Assembly (NCBI RefSeq): GCF_000350225.1
Contig: NW_005179213.1
Location: 40,847-104,846 of the forward strand
Length of the DNA: 64,000 bases
Source: Chondrus crispus
Lineage: Eukaryota; Rhodophyta; Florideophyceae; Gigartinales; Gigartinaceae
Reading direction: 5' to 3'
In this document: piece after piece, positions 22,832 through 32,589 of the stretch
Position numbering within the stretch: the first letter of the stretch is position 1
Layout of the letters: every line of letters starts with the position of its first letter
Program-made: the position numbers and the translations under genes
Notes under the pieces: model-generated
Database searches by the model: none
Told to the model about the DNA's origin: nothing
Seen by the model: the letters and a program-made list of their open reading frames with translations, nothing else

Positions 22832-24005
22832 TTAAATATTACGCATATCTTCCTTTGCTTGAGCGTACCAATCCTCACTCTGGACTGCAACACGATCGAA
22901 TGTCTCAATACTTGGAATTGGTTTTGGAATCCCCTCCTCATATATGACAAAATTATGGAGCTTCATCGCAATAAGATCAATATGGATATTAGTCTCGACA
23001 GTGAAGGATAAATCTTGGAGAATTCTCCACTTTGCCATCAGCATTCCAAATGCTTGTTCTACATGCACTGGCAAGGAAGAATGCCAAAAATTAAATGAGT
23101 CCTGCCAATCTGTTGCCTGTGATGCTGGATATGGCGTTATTTAAGACTCTGTGCAGATATATGCTTCATCTCCAGCAATCCAAAACACGTAGTGTAGTAG
23201 ACCAGCCATCAAATATTCTCCCAAACTTGAAATCGCGTGCGCTAAGGAGTCGTGCGTGCTTCCTACGCATCTTGCCGAAAATACAAAAACCGATAGTTTG
23301 AATCAACAATTGCTTGCACTGGGATAGCGTAGTAATGTTTCCTGCATCAATATGCCGCGGGATTCAGATCAGTTTCGGGCTTTCTAATCTTGATGGCAAT
23401 TCCATCTAGGGCTCCAACGCAGCCGGAAACGGGGCTTCCTGGCTTTCGAGATACTGTAAAGGCCTCTGCAGATTGTCTTAATGCCGTCTCATCCTTCGGA
23501 AGTCCTGGTAAACATAAAACCGACATAATAGCTTGACAAGTGTCCTTAAAGACCTGGTAAAGGGTGCTCTTGGGTGTGTTGTATACAGATATTATATCCA
23601 AGTAACTTGCTCCGGCCAACAGCCTGAAAGTTACCGCAAGACGTATTGCGGGACTGACCATTTCCCTTCCTGCCCTTTTAGCCATTTCTCTATTTCGTTC
23701 CAGATGCGGCCTTAACATCTTGAGCAGCTTGTAGAATGAGTCTCTCGACATTCGGAAACAACGGCGAAAAAAAGGTCTCATCATAATACTTCGTCATCTC
23801 TTCAAACGATTTTATTTCTCCAAATGTGTGAGAATTAAAAACTCTATGGTACTTAGTTTTGCGAGAGTGACAGGAAAAATTCTGCGTCAGTGTAGCAATG
23901 ATTGATACGACACTTGCAACCAAAACTATTTTCTTCTTCTTTTGCAGCTTCGCGCGAACTAGAAAGTGAGATGACATAGTTAAGTGATGGGAAACGTATG
24001 ACCCA
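22832..24005 (-). pseudogene. PIF/Harbinger transposase (DDE_Tnp_4), decayed
   Basis: The N-terminal part (MTKYYDETFF) joins RRCFRMSRDSFYKLL after a frameshift at a T6 run near 23768. The helix-turn-helix-like stretch LAVTFRLLAGASYLDIISVYNTPKSTLYQVF follows. GCVGALDGIAIKI is the first catalytic Asp motif (family CxGAxDG), VDSNYRF in another frame fits the second Asp region, and HVEQAFGMLMAKWRIL is the catalytic Glu motif (family VERAFG). Between 23346 and 23075 the reading is broken by stops and shifts. The order and spacing fit a Harbinger transposase of about 400 residues. The companion Myb-like gene and the inverted terminal repeats were not found. Confidence 0.8.
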
Positions 24006-24039
24006 GAGGAAGAGAAGGCCAAAACAGAATGCTGCACAA

Positions 24040-24789
24040 TATTATTATCCTACAAGATAGAATGGATTGCAATTGGCATGATTGTGTCGTCTGTTCGACG
24101 ACGGTAGACCTTCTTTTGATCTCGATCAGATCACGGCCGTCCGCCCTGATCCAAATTCAACATAGCACTGCTCGGTAGATTGTTATTAACACTGTAAAGA
24201 GACCTCTTGCAAGAAACAAATGTTTCCTACAGCACGGAAAAGTCCTTTCCCAGAAAAGTACGTCACATCCTGCACCGACCGCTTAGATATCCCTCCACGC
24301 AAATGGTTGTGATGGCGTGCAGAAGCTGAAAGAGAAGAATGATTGCACTACCCCATCATGGAAGACGGAGAGCCGGTTTAGGTATGAGGGAATGCGAGGA
24401 GTGGGTGAGGATAGGGGGGATAGTTGCTGAAATACAGAGGGGAGACTTAACCTCGTGTTGAACCACAGGGAAGGAAGAGGTTTTCTTGGTACTGTACTTT
24501 CAAGGTTTTGTAACGAGATAGACATGGGATGAGTATTGTCCTGGCCATGTGGATCTGGATCCGGATGGGCGAGCTGTGACTTCTACTACTTACAGTAGAG
24601 AGCGCACAGTGCCAAATACATTTTTTGAATATTCCAAGAAAATCGGTATGATAGCGGTGGTATCGGGCAAGAAATTCGCTCTGTTAAGACCGGGGGTGAG
24701 GCTGGAGACAAGGGTACTGTTGGGGAATGAAACACGTGTCAGCTTGTGACTGCTCGAACGCTGGGCGGCAGTTGCTCCGAAGAGAAAGA
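24040..24789. other. Spacer, nothing recognised
   Basis: No ORF with motifs, no clear repeats. Short purine-rich runs only. Confidence 0.35.
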
Positions 24790-25060
24790 AGGCTTGTCGG
24801 TTGCTGATTCGTGGGCCAGTGCGGGGATTTGCGCATGGAGGGACAAAGGGAACGTGTCGGAGAGGCCCCAAAGGGAAAAAGAGGGCGGAGAAGGCGAAGG
24901 GAAGGGCTAGCAGCAGGGGAAGGGAGGGAAACGGATGAGGGTTCCGGGACCTGGGACTTGGGGGCGGGTTGGAGAGGGAAGATAGGTAGAATAAAAGGGA
25001 GCCCGGCGGGGAGAAACATAGAGAGGGGGACAGCAGGTAAAGTCTATGTTTTGCGTAAAT
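24790..25060 (+). repeat. Probable solo LTR, gypsy-related
   Basis: This G-rich block ends with GATAGGTAGAATAAAAGGGAG, a TATA-like promoter context. The same order of landmarks occurs in the LTR-like block after the gypsy remnant (about 60480-60740, with GTAGGTAGCATAAAAGG). Similarity is patchy, roughly two thirds by eye. No coding sequence adjoins it, so it would be a solo LTR. Confidence 0.4.
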
Positions 25061-25258
25061 GTTTTTGAAAAGTGTTCACACAATTTTCAGAAATGAATTT
25101 CAGAAATAGATGATGCAGAAATTCTGCGTGTGTATTGCTGAAAATTCTCGTTTGCGTAAGCTCTGTAATGTTTCCTCACACGCTACACCCTGCGCTCTGT
25201 CGTCTTCTGCACTGCCCATCACACGGAAGATGGGGACGCTTGTAACCCATGTAAGGCT

Positions 25259-25726
25259 CTAGTGTCTAGGTGGCAAATGACCTCATATGAGGTCACTTTT
25301 CAACTTATTTTTCTCGACTTGTGCTAGATCAACAAGATGGAAAAATGATACTCTCGACACGGCAGTTGACTTCTGCGTTGTGGAAGGGTGGAGTTTGGTG
25401 AGATCTGCACGTCTTCTCCAGCCATTTTTGAAATGCCCAAAAAGGAGCCTTTTTTGACCAACCTCAAAACGTTTTATGTTGATATCTTCGAAACCAAAAC
25501 GCCTGTTTAAAAAATCAATTCATCATTGATACTTTATTAGATTTTTAGTCTCTCTGTGCATTGACAACCGCCATCCCAATGTTTTGCAATATGTTATTGC
25601 CGAGTGCGTATACGTTAAAGAAATGGTGTCCAAACTGAATGTTTTAAAGTTTCGATTTAATTTGTATATTTTTGCAAAAAAAGCTGGCCTCTTATGAGGT
25701 CAAATTGCTTGTCGTCTAGACACTAG
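25259..25726. mobile_element. 468-bp inverted-repeat element (MITE-like)
   Basis: The ends are inverted copies of CTAGTGTCTAG followed by similar ..GACAA/GGCAAA..TGACCTCA sequence, about 29 bases with mismatches and small gaps. The palindrome TGACCTCATATGAGGTCA lies just inside the left end. The inside is AT-rich and has no ORF, so the element would be non-autonomous. The flanking CTAG makes the target duplication ambiguous. Confidence 0.6.
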
Positions 25727-25794
25727 GACTACCGTTTCCCATCAGGGTAATTTGAAAAAAGGGTAATTTAGAACACAGCTTCGGAAAGTCTATG

Positions 25795-26000
25795 TGTCGA
25801 TAAAACAGAAGCGCTTAATCTGCACGGAAGCAGATCACTCACGAGAGTAGCGCCGGTTGCAACGTTCAAGCTTCTCGCACAGGCGAGGAAGCAATACTTG
25901 CAAACCAAACAAGTTTATTGTTGTAAATCTCAAAATGTTCCACCTCTCCCTTCGCATACACCATCCCGATAAAGCTCTCCCACTTAAATGCTGGCACACA
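25795..26000 (-). repeat. 3' LTR of copia element
   Basis: Plus-strand reading starts TGTCGATAAAACAG and ends GGCACACA. It matches 31165-31370 at the constant offset of 5,370 with few differences. On the minus strand the purine-rich tract AAAGGGGAGACAG (26013-26001) lies immediately before it, as expected for a polypurine primer. Confidence 0.85.
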
Positions 26001-26458
26001 CTGTCTCCCCTTTGGCGACTGTCGGGGCACATCAGAAGCTTTGACCTTTCGCTCCCACTCGTGGTACCCGTTGCATTCGAAAAATGCAGACTTACAGTCC
26101 CTTTCAATGAGTAAATGGGCTGTATCAAAAACCCGTTCAGTAATTGGTCAGATCAGATCAGCCTGCACGATCGAATTTTTCGACACTCGGGGTTTTCTGA
26201 GGACGGAAGTCAAGTTGATGCTCCCTCCTTGTCTTGGTACCGCCAACTCTGATTACCCACTGCAGTACTGCAACATCAAGTATTCCTTCGTCCATCAGCC
26301 GGTTCATCGGCGGGCACTCACCCTTTTTCGTCAGACCATGTGCCGGGTTGTCCTGACTGTGAATCCATCCGATGTCGCTTATGTCGCCATTGCCATACGC
26401 CTGCCTGGTTGCCTCAAAGTCAATCGTCAGCTTTCGCTCCGTCGTCTTGAATTTTTGA

Positions 26459-27802
26459 CTATGACTTTGAAGACGCTGTCAGAATCCGTAAACATAAGAA
26501 GGGAATCTTTCCGTTCAGCGTTTGTGTAAGGTCGTGCCTCAGGGAAAACCCATAATCAAATCCGTCCGCGAACGCAAACACCTCTCCTCCCATAGTAGAT
26601 CTCACGACCCTCTTGGATTTGTAGCTCGCGTAATGAATAATGTTTGCCCTTCCTGTCTGATCACTCAGCACGACTATGAATCCAAGCTGCGATCGTTTGC
26701 ACTCTGCGTTAGCGAACGATGAGTCCGAGAATACCTTCAGCGTTAGATTCTCTGTGTCCAGCCGACGTTGCATGATTCCGCAGCGAGAACGCTGCTTCAC
26801 GTATCTAATCACTGCGTTGAGCTCAGTCACATGACTTCTATCCCACGCTTCTCCTGTGACTTGTGTCGAGAGGTTCACATCTGCACAGATGTCGGGACAC
26901 GTATTTGTCAGCCAGGCGAGGGCCTGTCTACGAGATCGGTACTCTGCCAACGTGCAGTCGGTAGACAGTTCCTTCACTCTCTTGGCATATCTCTTTTGGC
27001 GAAGGAGGTAGCTGTCCTCGATGGTCTCAACCTGGATACCTGCGAATGTGAATGCGTCGTATTCTCTACACTTGCTCTCGAATTTCTCCTCCGTCTTGCG
27101 TGACTCCTGTTCGAAATTGCTATCTCCCGCGCACAATGTGTCATCAACGTACGTCCCCACCACTCCACGAAGTTTCCCTAAGACAACCTTGAAGAAGCAG
27201 GACAGATCTCCTGTGGAAGGTTGCATACAAAGGTCCTCTCAGAGGTGACGGAAGAAAGTCTCGTGCCAATAGTCCCCGCTTTCTGACAAGCCGTACAGCC
27301 TGTACGGTCAACTGCTGAAGTTCCTGAATCCACTCATTGGCTTCAGGAACTTCAGCAGTTGACCAGAGTCCAGTTTCCACTCCTTTGACGTCCTGACGTA
27401 AATTTCACGCATTAGTTTCCTCGCCGACTGTAGGTACGCCTACGATATGTCTTCTGACCATAGTCTGAAACCTGAGATTGCGGCTAATGCTATCAGCATC
27501 CTGATTGAGCCCTTCTGTCAAGTCGTTGTGTTGTGGACGAGAAGGGATTTTTCTACGTCACTATGTCCCTGGACAGCGAAACGGGCCTTGCACGCTTCTT
27601 TTCCGGTACCAAAATTCTTGATTGCCAACACAAACCGTCCTCCCATCCCGTTCAGCTTCTTCCCCTGCCGCCCGATGTCTTCGCAACATACAATCTCAAA
27701 TGTGCCACGCTGTGCCAGCCCTTCCATTTCTCTCTGGATGGCCTCTTTCATTTCTTCCGTTTTTGTTCTCGGGTCCGAACGCGTCAATATTTCTGTGATC
27801 AA
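26459..27802 (-). pseudogene. Copia reverse transcriptase and RNase H
   Basis: The N-terminal RT (KARFAVQGHSDVEKS) lies at 27802-27518. After a break the RT continues as REIYVRTSKEWKLDSGQ, LYGLSESGDYWHETF and GTYVDDTLCAGD, the catalytic YVDD box. The RNase H part has LKVFSDSSFANAE (catalytic Asp region), the TMGGEVFAFADGFD helix and ends at 26459. Damage: a ~40-base double-hairpin insertion between KP and LYGL (27291-27364), which adds a stop, TGA in FFRHL-stop-EDL (CGA to TGA fits), and frameshifts. The catalytic residues seen are otherwise preserved, so decay is recent. Confidence 0.8.
27291..27364. repeat. Double-hairpin insertion in copia RT
   Basis: A perfect 23-base inverted repeat (27306-27328 and 27342-27364, loop of 13) shares two bases with the palindrome CCGTACAG-C-CTGTACGG at 27291-27307. 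It splits the RT motif that should read LKPLYGL. Confidence 0.8.
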
Positions 27803-27845
27803 AATACCGGGTGGGGGGATGATCTGAATTGATCAAAGGATTGTA

Positions 27846-28897
27846 TCAGCCTCTTGAGCTCGTCATCGCCGGATGCGGCAACGTCAGGTAAGACTTGCGA
27901 GAGGTTGAATGTTTCGTCTCACCTTCCCAATCAACGAAAACTTCCTTATCCCGCACCATCACGACCTTCCATGGTCCTGTCCAGTCTCCTTTCTTAGGTG
28001 ATCCTGTTCCGTTTTCGCGGTAAACGAGCACATGGTCACCGGGGTTGATGAGGTACCGTGTCGCCGGCGGCACACGTCATCTCAATGCCTGTTGTACTCG
28101 GAGCTTTGCGGTAACCGATTCCATCTCTCTCCTAGCCGTCTCGAGAGCCTTCATCCTTATTTCTGTTTCGGTGATTCCATATTCACTGCAGGGAACGTCG
28201 GTAAAGCGCCATAGACCAGCATGGATGGCACAATTCCTTCGGGGCCCATCAGATCGTTCATTGCCATTACAGAAAATCTCAAGGCCACTTCTGGGTCGAT
28301 CGTTGGGTGATCATGAAGTACCTTGTCGAACACCTGGCGCAAAGGCTCGCGATATCTTTCCCCTACTCCTAGTGAGTTGTGACGTTCTACCCCGGATATT
28401 TCGACTTCGATGCAGTGTAGTGTAGTGACCTCTCTGAAGAATTTCGATGTGAAACCGAACCGCTGTCGACCTTGATCCGACTTGGGTAGCCCAAGTACAC
28501 AGAGGCCCATCCCTCAATGAAAGCATCCCATACGTAATGCTGACTGCCCCTTTAAAAGTACTGCGTTCTGATAGTGCGTCTGCGTGTCGAAAATATGGAG
28601 CAGCGCGTTACCCTTCAACTACATGAGGTCTACTGCCCCTTCGTGATTAAATTTAATCTCGTCGACTGGGATGGAAACTCGGAAACGGTAAGGTCGGTCG
28701 CGGTGATGTTGGCAATTCCTACAAGCTTCGGCAATCTCGTTTAGAGTACTTCGTGTATCCATGTTGACTTCTTCGGGACGTGCGCGTTTAAGCAAATTGT
28801 AGAACTTGTTCTCGTTCGGGTGGAACAGGTGGAGGTGTAGCTTCTGCCGCTCTGAGAGAGTGAAGCAGATGTGTTCCTGTTTCCACTCTACAAACAT
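27846..28897 (-). pseudogene. Copia integrase
   Basis: 28897-28619 holds the zinc-binding region (HLHLFHP ... CRNCQHHRD). 28510-28157 holds the core with SDQGRQRFGF (an Asp of the catalytic triad), VERHNSLGVGERYREPL, where Glu-containing helix residues match the family's QNGxxERxNR region only loosely, and GPEGIVPSMLVYGALP. 28073-27846 holds the C-terminal SH3-like part (DHVLVYREN, WTGPWKVV). The three parts are in different frames, with stops between them near 28.6 and 28.1 kb. In an intact element this would be part of one polyprotein. Confidence 0.7.
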
Positions 28898-28927
28898 GTA
28901 GCCATGATTGCGTGTAATGGGTAGATG

Positions 28928-29329
28928 CTATTTGTCACGGCGGTTGTCGAGAATATTGTAAACATTGTCTGATACCATTTGCTCCCTGTCCATGGCGTCT
29001 AATCCTAACAGAAACGGTATATCTGCATCGACGGCGTCCACGCGTAGAGGTAGGTACTTTCCTTCTGGTATCAGAATACAGATTGCAACAGTGCCGACGC
29101 TGTCTTGTCCGCCGATTCCGAACATGAACAGAGTGTTGGAAGGTGACAATCGGAATTTTCTATGTGCAGACTTGCAGTATGCTTTGGCTTGTCTACGTTC
29201 GATGACGGATCGTGAGGCTCCTCCGTCAAGGCAAGCGCCTTCGAAGTGCTTGGAGCTGTAACGGGGAAGGCCCTTCGGCTTTATGTAGTTGACGTATTCC
29301 ACTTGCTTCCGGAGTATCCTTTCGATCAT
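28928..29329 (-). pseudogene. Copia aspartic protease
   Basis: The active-site motif is present as CLDGGASRSVI (family D-T/S-G-A), followed by the flap-like region and DIPFLLGLDAMD, the second conserved hydrophobic-Gly motif of retropepsins. It cuts the polyprotein in active elements. The Gly after Asp in place of Ser/Thr (LDGGA) is a departure from the usual D-S/T-G triad, which is seen in some copia lineages. It follows gag after the double-hairpin site at 29.5 kb. Confidence 0.7.
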
Positions 29330-29478
29330 TTTCAGGCGACAGTACGGATGACCGGAACTTTTTGTAGCGATAAGGTGGGGGGTATCAGTCGGCTTTTTGG
29401 CCTATTAAGTAGGATTTGCCGGCCGAGCACATCCTTCTTTAAAAACTCGCATCATCCTTGATGGGCCACCCTTGCTCA

Positions 29479-29543
29479 GCTTCTTTGGCTTGATCATAAT
29501 ATGATCAAGCCAAAGAAGCGATGCCGCATATTATGCAGCATCG
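29479..29543. repeat. Double-hairpin insertion at gag/protease junction
   Basis: A perfect 19-base inverted repeat (29479-29497, 29501-29519, loop AAT) shares one base with a 12-base hairpin (29519-29530, 29532-29543; one mismatch). Coding similarity stops at one side and a Lys-rich reading frame resumes at the other. Confidence 0.75.
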
Positions 29544-31135
29544 TTGAGGAAGTGCACAACAGAAGCTTCATCGATGAAACCAATATGTTCTCTCGCGAAG
29601 GGGTGCTCTCTTTCGTTCCGCTTTCCTGTGAGCCCTCGGAGTCAGATCGGCTAGTATTATCTGGATCGACCTTCAGGTGCCCTCGTTGTCTGGCGCTGAC
29701 AAAGATCTCGCCTAGAGCATAGAAAGCCTCCGTGAATTGAGCTGAATTCTTCGTCTCTCTGAATTTGGCAAAATTGTGTGCAATCAACTGTAATTCCATT
29801 GGTTTCTTACATGTTTTCACTCGGCAATTTTCTTCGCCACAGTTGAAGCATTTCATAACTCTTCTCGTCGTAGATCGTGATGATGATGGGTAGCGACCGA
29901 ATTTTGAAGGTCCGGCGTAGTTGACCCCTTTCCATCTAGATGAGCGGAATTTTGATCCGTCGGCTTTGTTGCCACTAGAGACGGATGCTGCTGCAAAAGA
30001 CGACCACTTCGACTGAAACTTTTCGAGGTAGGTGCGGTATTGCAAGTATGTTAACTTCACCACTTCGTGGTTGGCCGACACCATCAGCGCCCGGTCTCGA
30101 TCCTTAACAACATTCTCGAGGAATATTCTCTTGGCAAAGTCCGTGCGGAGCTCGAAATTTGCCATTGGGGCAAAATTTTCGATTTTAGTCGTTAGCTCTT
30201 TGAGGGCATGTCTCCCTGTCTTTCCGTCGTCTTCGTAATCGCGTAGTGTAAGTGACGGAAGCTTGTCTGTAACTGAATCCATCTTGGCTTCTGAATAATA
30301 AATACGATTGAGCAGAGCCATGACGGTCCCCCAATTTTTCTCTTCCTTATCAATGATCTGACTATAGCAAAAGTCCAGCGCCTCTCCTGGGTGGAGGTGT
30401 CGAAGGAACTGTACTTTATCGGAGGCTCTTACTTCAGGCTGAACGAAGCTGAGCTTCGTTGCAGACCTGCTGGAAGGCGGTCAGATAGCGCGACCAATTT
30501 TCGTCAAGAGTTCCTGAGAACTTGTCCGAGTTGCTTCTAAAGTTAGCGGCGAATACCCTCGAAAGCTTGGCTTTTATACCTTCGTCTCTCTTTTCTGTAA
30601 AGTTTCTCGGAGATGCCCCTGTTCTCTTCTCTAAATGGCATATTACGTGGACTGCCTGGGGCGGTTAGTGAAAGTGTGACATCCTCTCCTCGTTTTGCTG
30701 CGTCGTAGATGATTAACGCGCGCCTGCGTTCATTGGGATCGATGTCCATGAAGAGTGCATATAAGACGTCCTGAGATATCCGTCTGAGTACAAAGGACGT
30801 GACTGTCCTCCAGAAATGTTCTGAGACGTTTGTAAATTTCTGGGTTGGTAACGATATCGGGGTGTGCGAAAGTCTATGGAGGTGATTTCATCTTGAATCG
30901 CGAGTCTCAGCATCTCTCCTTGAAGTTCTGGCACAGCTTCGTAGTCCACAAAAAGAATCCTGAGTCCGGTCTGTCTTCCATTTAAGAGTGTAATTCCTCG
31001 CCAGTATCTTGTGGTGCCGTCCGGCATTCCTGCGTTGTCGTGAGACGTACAGCGATTCGGGCCGCCTGCAGCTCTGACTCGATTCCCTGAGTTGGGAACG
31101 GCATCTTCAGCGTTGGTATTTCTATTGTCGGTCAT
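29494..31135 (-). pseudogene. Copia gag
   Basis: ATG 31135 opens MTDNRNTNAEDAVPNSG. The frame breaks near 30.71 and 30.45 kb and continues as KFSGTLDENWSRYLTAFQQ, GKTGRHALKELTTKI and FARRIF-type helices to the zinc-knuckle-like CFNCGEENCRVKTC. The knuckle lacks the usual His (C-x2-C-x4-C-x4-C). A 16-base double-hairpin insertion at 30433-30460 splits VCNEA from EVRASDKV. Gag packages element RNA. The layout (capsid, knuckle, protease) matches copia elements. Confidence 0.7.
30433..30460. repeat. Small double hairpin in copia gag
   Basis: AACGAAGCT-G-AGCTTCGTT (30442-30460) shares two bases with TTCA-GGC-TGAA (30433-30443). The extra 16 bases shift the gag frame. Confidence 0.65.
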
Positions 31136-31164
31136 GTTGAAAAGGTTTTACCTTTATTCGCGAA

Positions 31165-31370
31165 TGTCGATAAAACAGTTGCTCTTAGTCTGCACGGAAG
31201 CAGATCACTCACGAGAGTAGCGCAGGTTGCAACGTTCAAGCTTCTCGCACAGGCGAGAAAGCAATACTTGCAAACAAAACAAGTTTATTGTTGTAAATCT
31301 CAAAACGTTTCACCTCTCCCTTCGCATACACCATCCCGATAAAGCTCTCCTACTTAAATGCTGGCACACA
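31165..31370 (-). repeat. 5' LTR of copia element
   Basis: This is the partner of 25795-26000. Gag starts 30 bases inside it. The sequence next to it on the minus strand (TTCGCGAATAAAGG) does not match an obvious tRNA primer site. Confidence 0.85.
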
Positions 31371-31526
31371 ATGTCTTTACCACCACCCTCATCCACTTGA
31401 ACCACAAATGCCTCCAACTTGTTCGGAGGTACTTGCTTTTCTTCTTCTCGTCTTCTTCTCTAAGTCTTCTTCTTGTTCTCTACTACGCGGTGATGAGGGG
31501 ATGCACCGAATCCCACGCGCCAAATG

Positions 31527-32542
31527 TTACTCCAAACTCCCAGCCCAACTCGGGCGCGGCACGTTGAACGAGTGCATCGCATTGGTATAAACCGTCTGAA
31601 AAGATGCTCGTTGAGCCAGGGTCAAGGCATTCAGCGCCTCGTATATCTTGTGAGGCTGTAGGTATAACTTGAAATTATGGTCTCTTTGCCATCGTCCTCT
31701 AAACTTGATGGCTTCATCTTCCAAGCGTGAGAACAGCTTGTCTGTGATGGCTCCTCCAAAACGAAGCATGTGGGGAGTTACTCGAAAAGGTAACTTTAGT
31801 CTACTTGATGCCGCCCGTAACTGAGCCCGGAGTCGGGCGGGTGGCAGCGGGAATAACTCATCTTGTCCGATTAGGGTTGCTGTCTAAACTAGTCACTCGA
31901 GCAACATTCATTCGGAGCGGATTCGGAGAAGATAAGGCCGGATTGTAACCGATTCATTTCGGCCTCTTTTGCTGATCTTGATACTCATGGTTCCATAATG
32001 AGGCTGTTCTTGACCGGCCAAGAGCAAAACCACGTCACTGACTTGGAGTTGTAGAAGGTCCCCCAACCGAAGATATCGGCTGAAGAGCAGTAGGAGCCCT
32101 GTCCCGGTCACCGGGTTTCCATGGGCGAATAGGTCGAAGGCCAAACCGTAAACTACGATCTCGGGGCAGACGCCATGGTGCTTGACTGGTCGTGTAAGCC
32201 CCCACTCTTTCGTACTCTGGGTGGATAGTAGTAGCTTTCCTTTGACGGCAGGTAAGAAGAATTCCAGTGCCGATTGGCTTGGGCAACTCCGGCTGGCTTG
32301 AGAGTGCTGTTTGAGTAGAATAACTCAATACAGTAGCGAGTGAAAAGGTGGTCATTTTCTTCTGCAGTTCCACACTGTCGTGTTGCTGGAGGCAGCTTTT
32401 CGAGCAAGGTGAGGAGGTAGTTTAGATGTTTCTTATATGTTTGTAGAGTAAATTCCTTGACTCTCCGGTGGGCGAGGTCATAGAAGCCTCGAAGGGCCAT
32501 CGGCGGGATTAAGTGCGCTAGGCACGTAAAATATTTCTGCAA
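31527..32542 (-). pseudogene. DIRS-type tyrosine recombinase
   Basis: The N-terminal SAM-like part (FTLQTYKKHLNYLLTLLEKL) lies at 32542-32160. The catalytic part continues in other frames: LLLLFSRYLRLGDLLQLQVSDV (first Arg box, RLGDLL), KISKRGR (beta-hairpin Lys region), HMLRFGGA (H-x-x-R box), FRGRWQRDHNF (His/Trp position) and LKLYLQP-like KLYLQPHK (Tyr nucleophile). The whole set is in the right order, so the enzyme family is secure. Reading frames change near 32150 and a TAG or TGA lies near 31.9 kb. It would integrate circular cDNA by site-specific strand exchange without target duplication. Confidence 0.75.
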
Positions 32543-32589
32543 TTAAACATCCCACGAGGAGCAAGGAGGCCACTCTTCTACAAATTTGA

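Larger units (their letters stand above)
25795..31370 (-). mobile_element. Ty1/copia retrotransposon, complete but mutated
   Basis: Two direct repeats of 206 bp bound a minus-strand gag, protease, integrase, RT, RNase H order, which is diagnostic of copia. The repeats start TG and end CA. A purine tract abuts the 3' LTR. The coding part is interrupted by stops and three double-hairpin insertions, so the copy cannot be autonomous. No clear 5-bp target duplication is visible. Confidence 0.85.
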
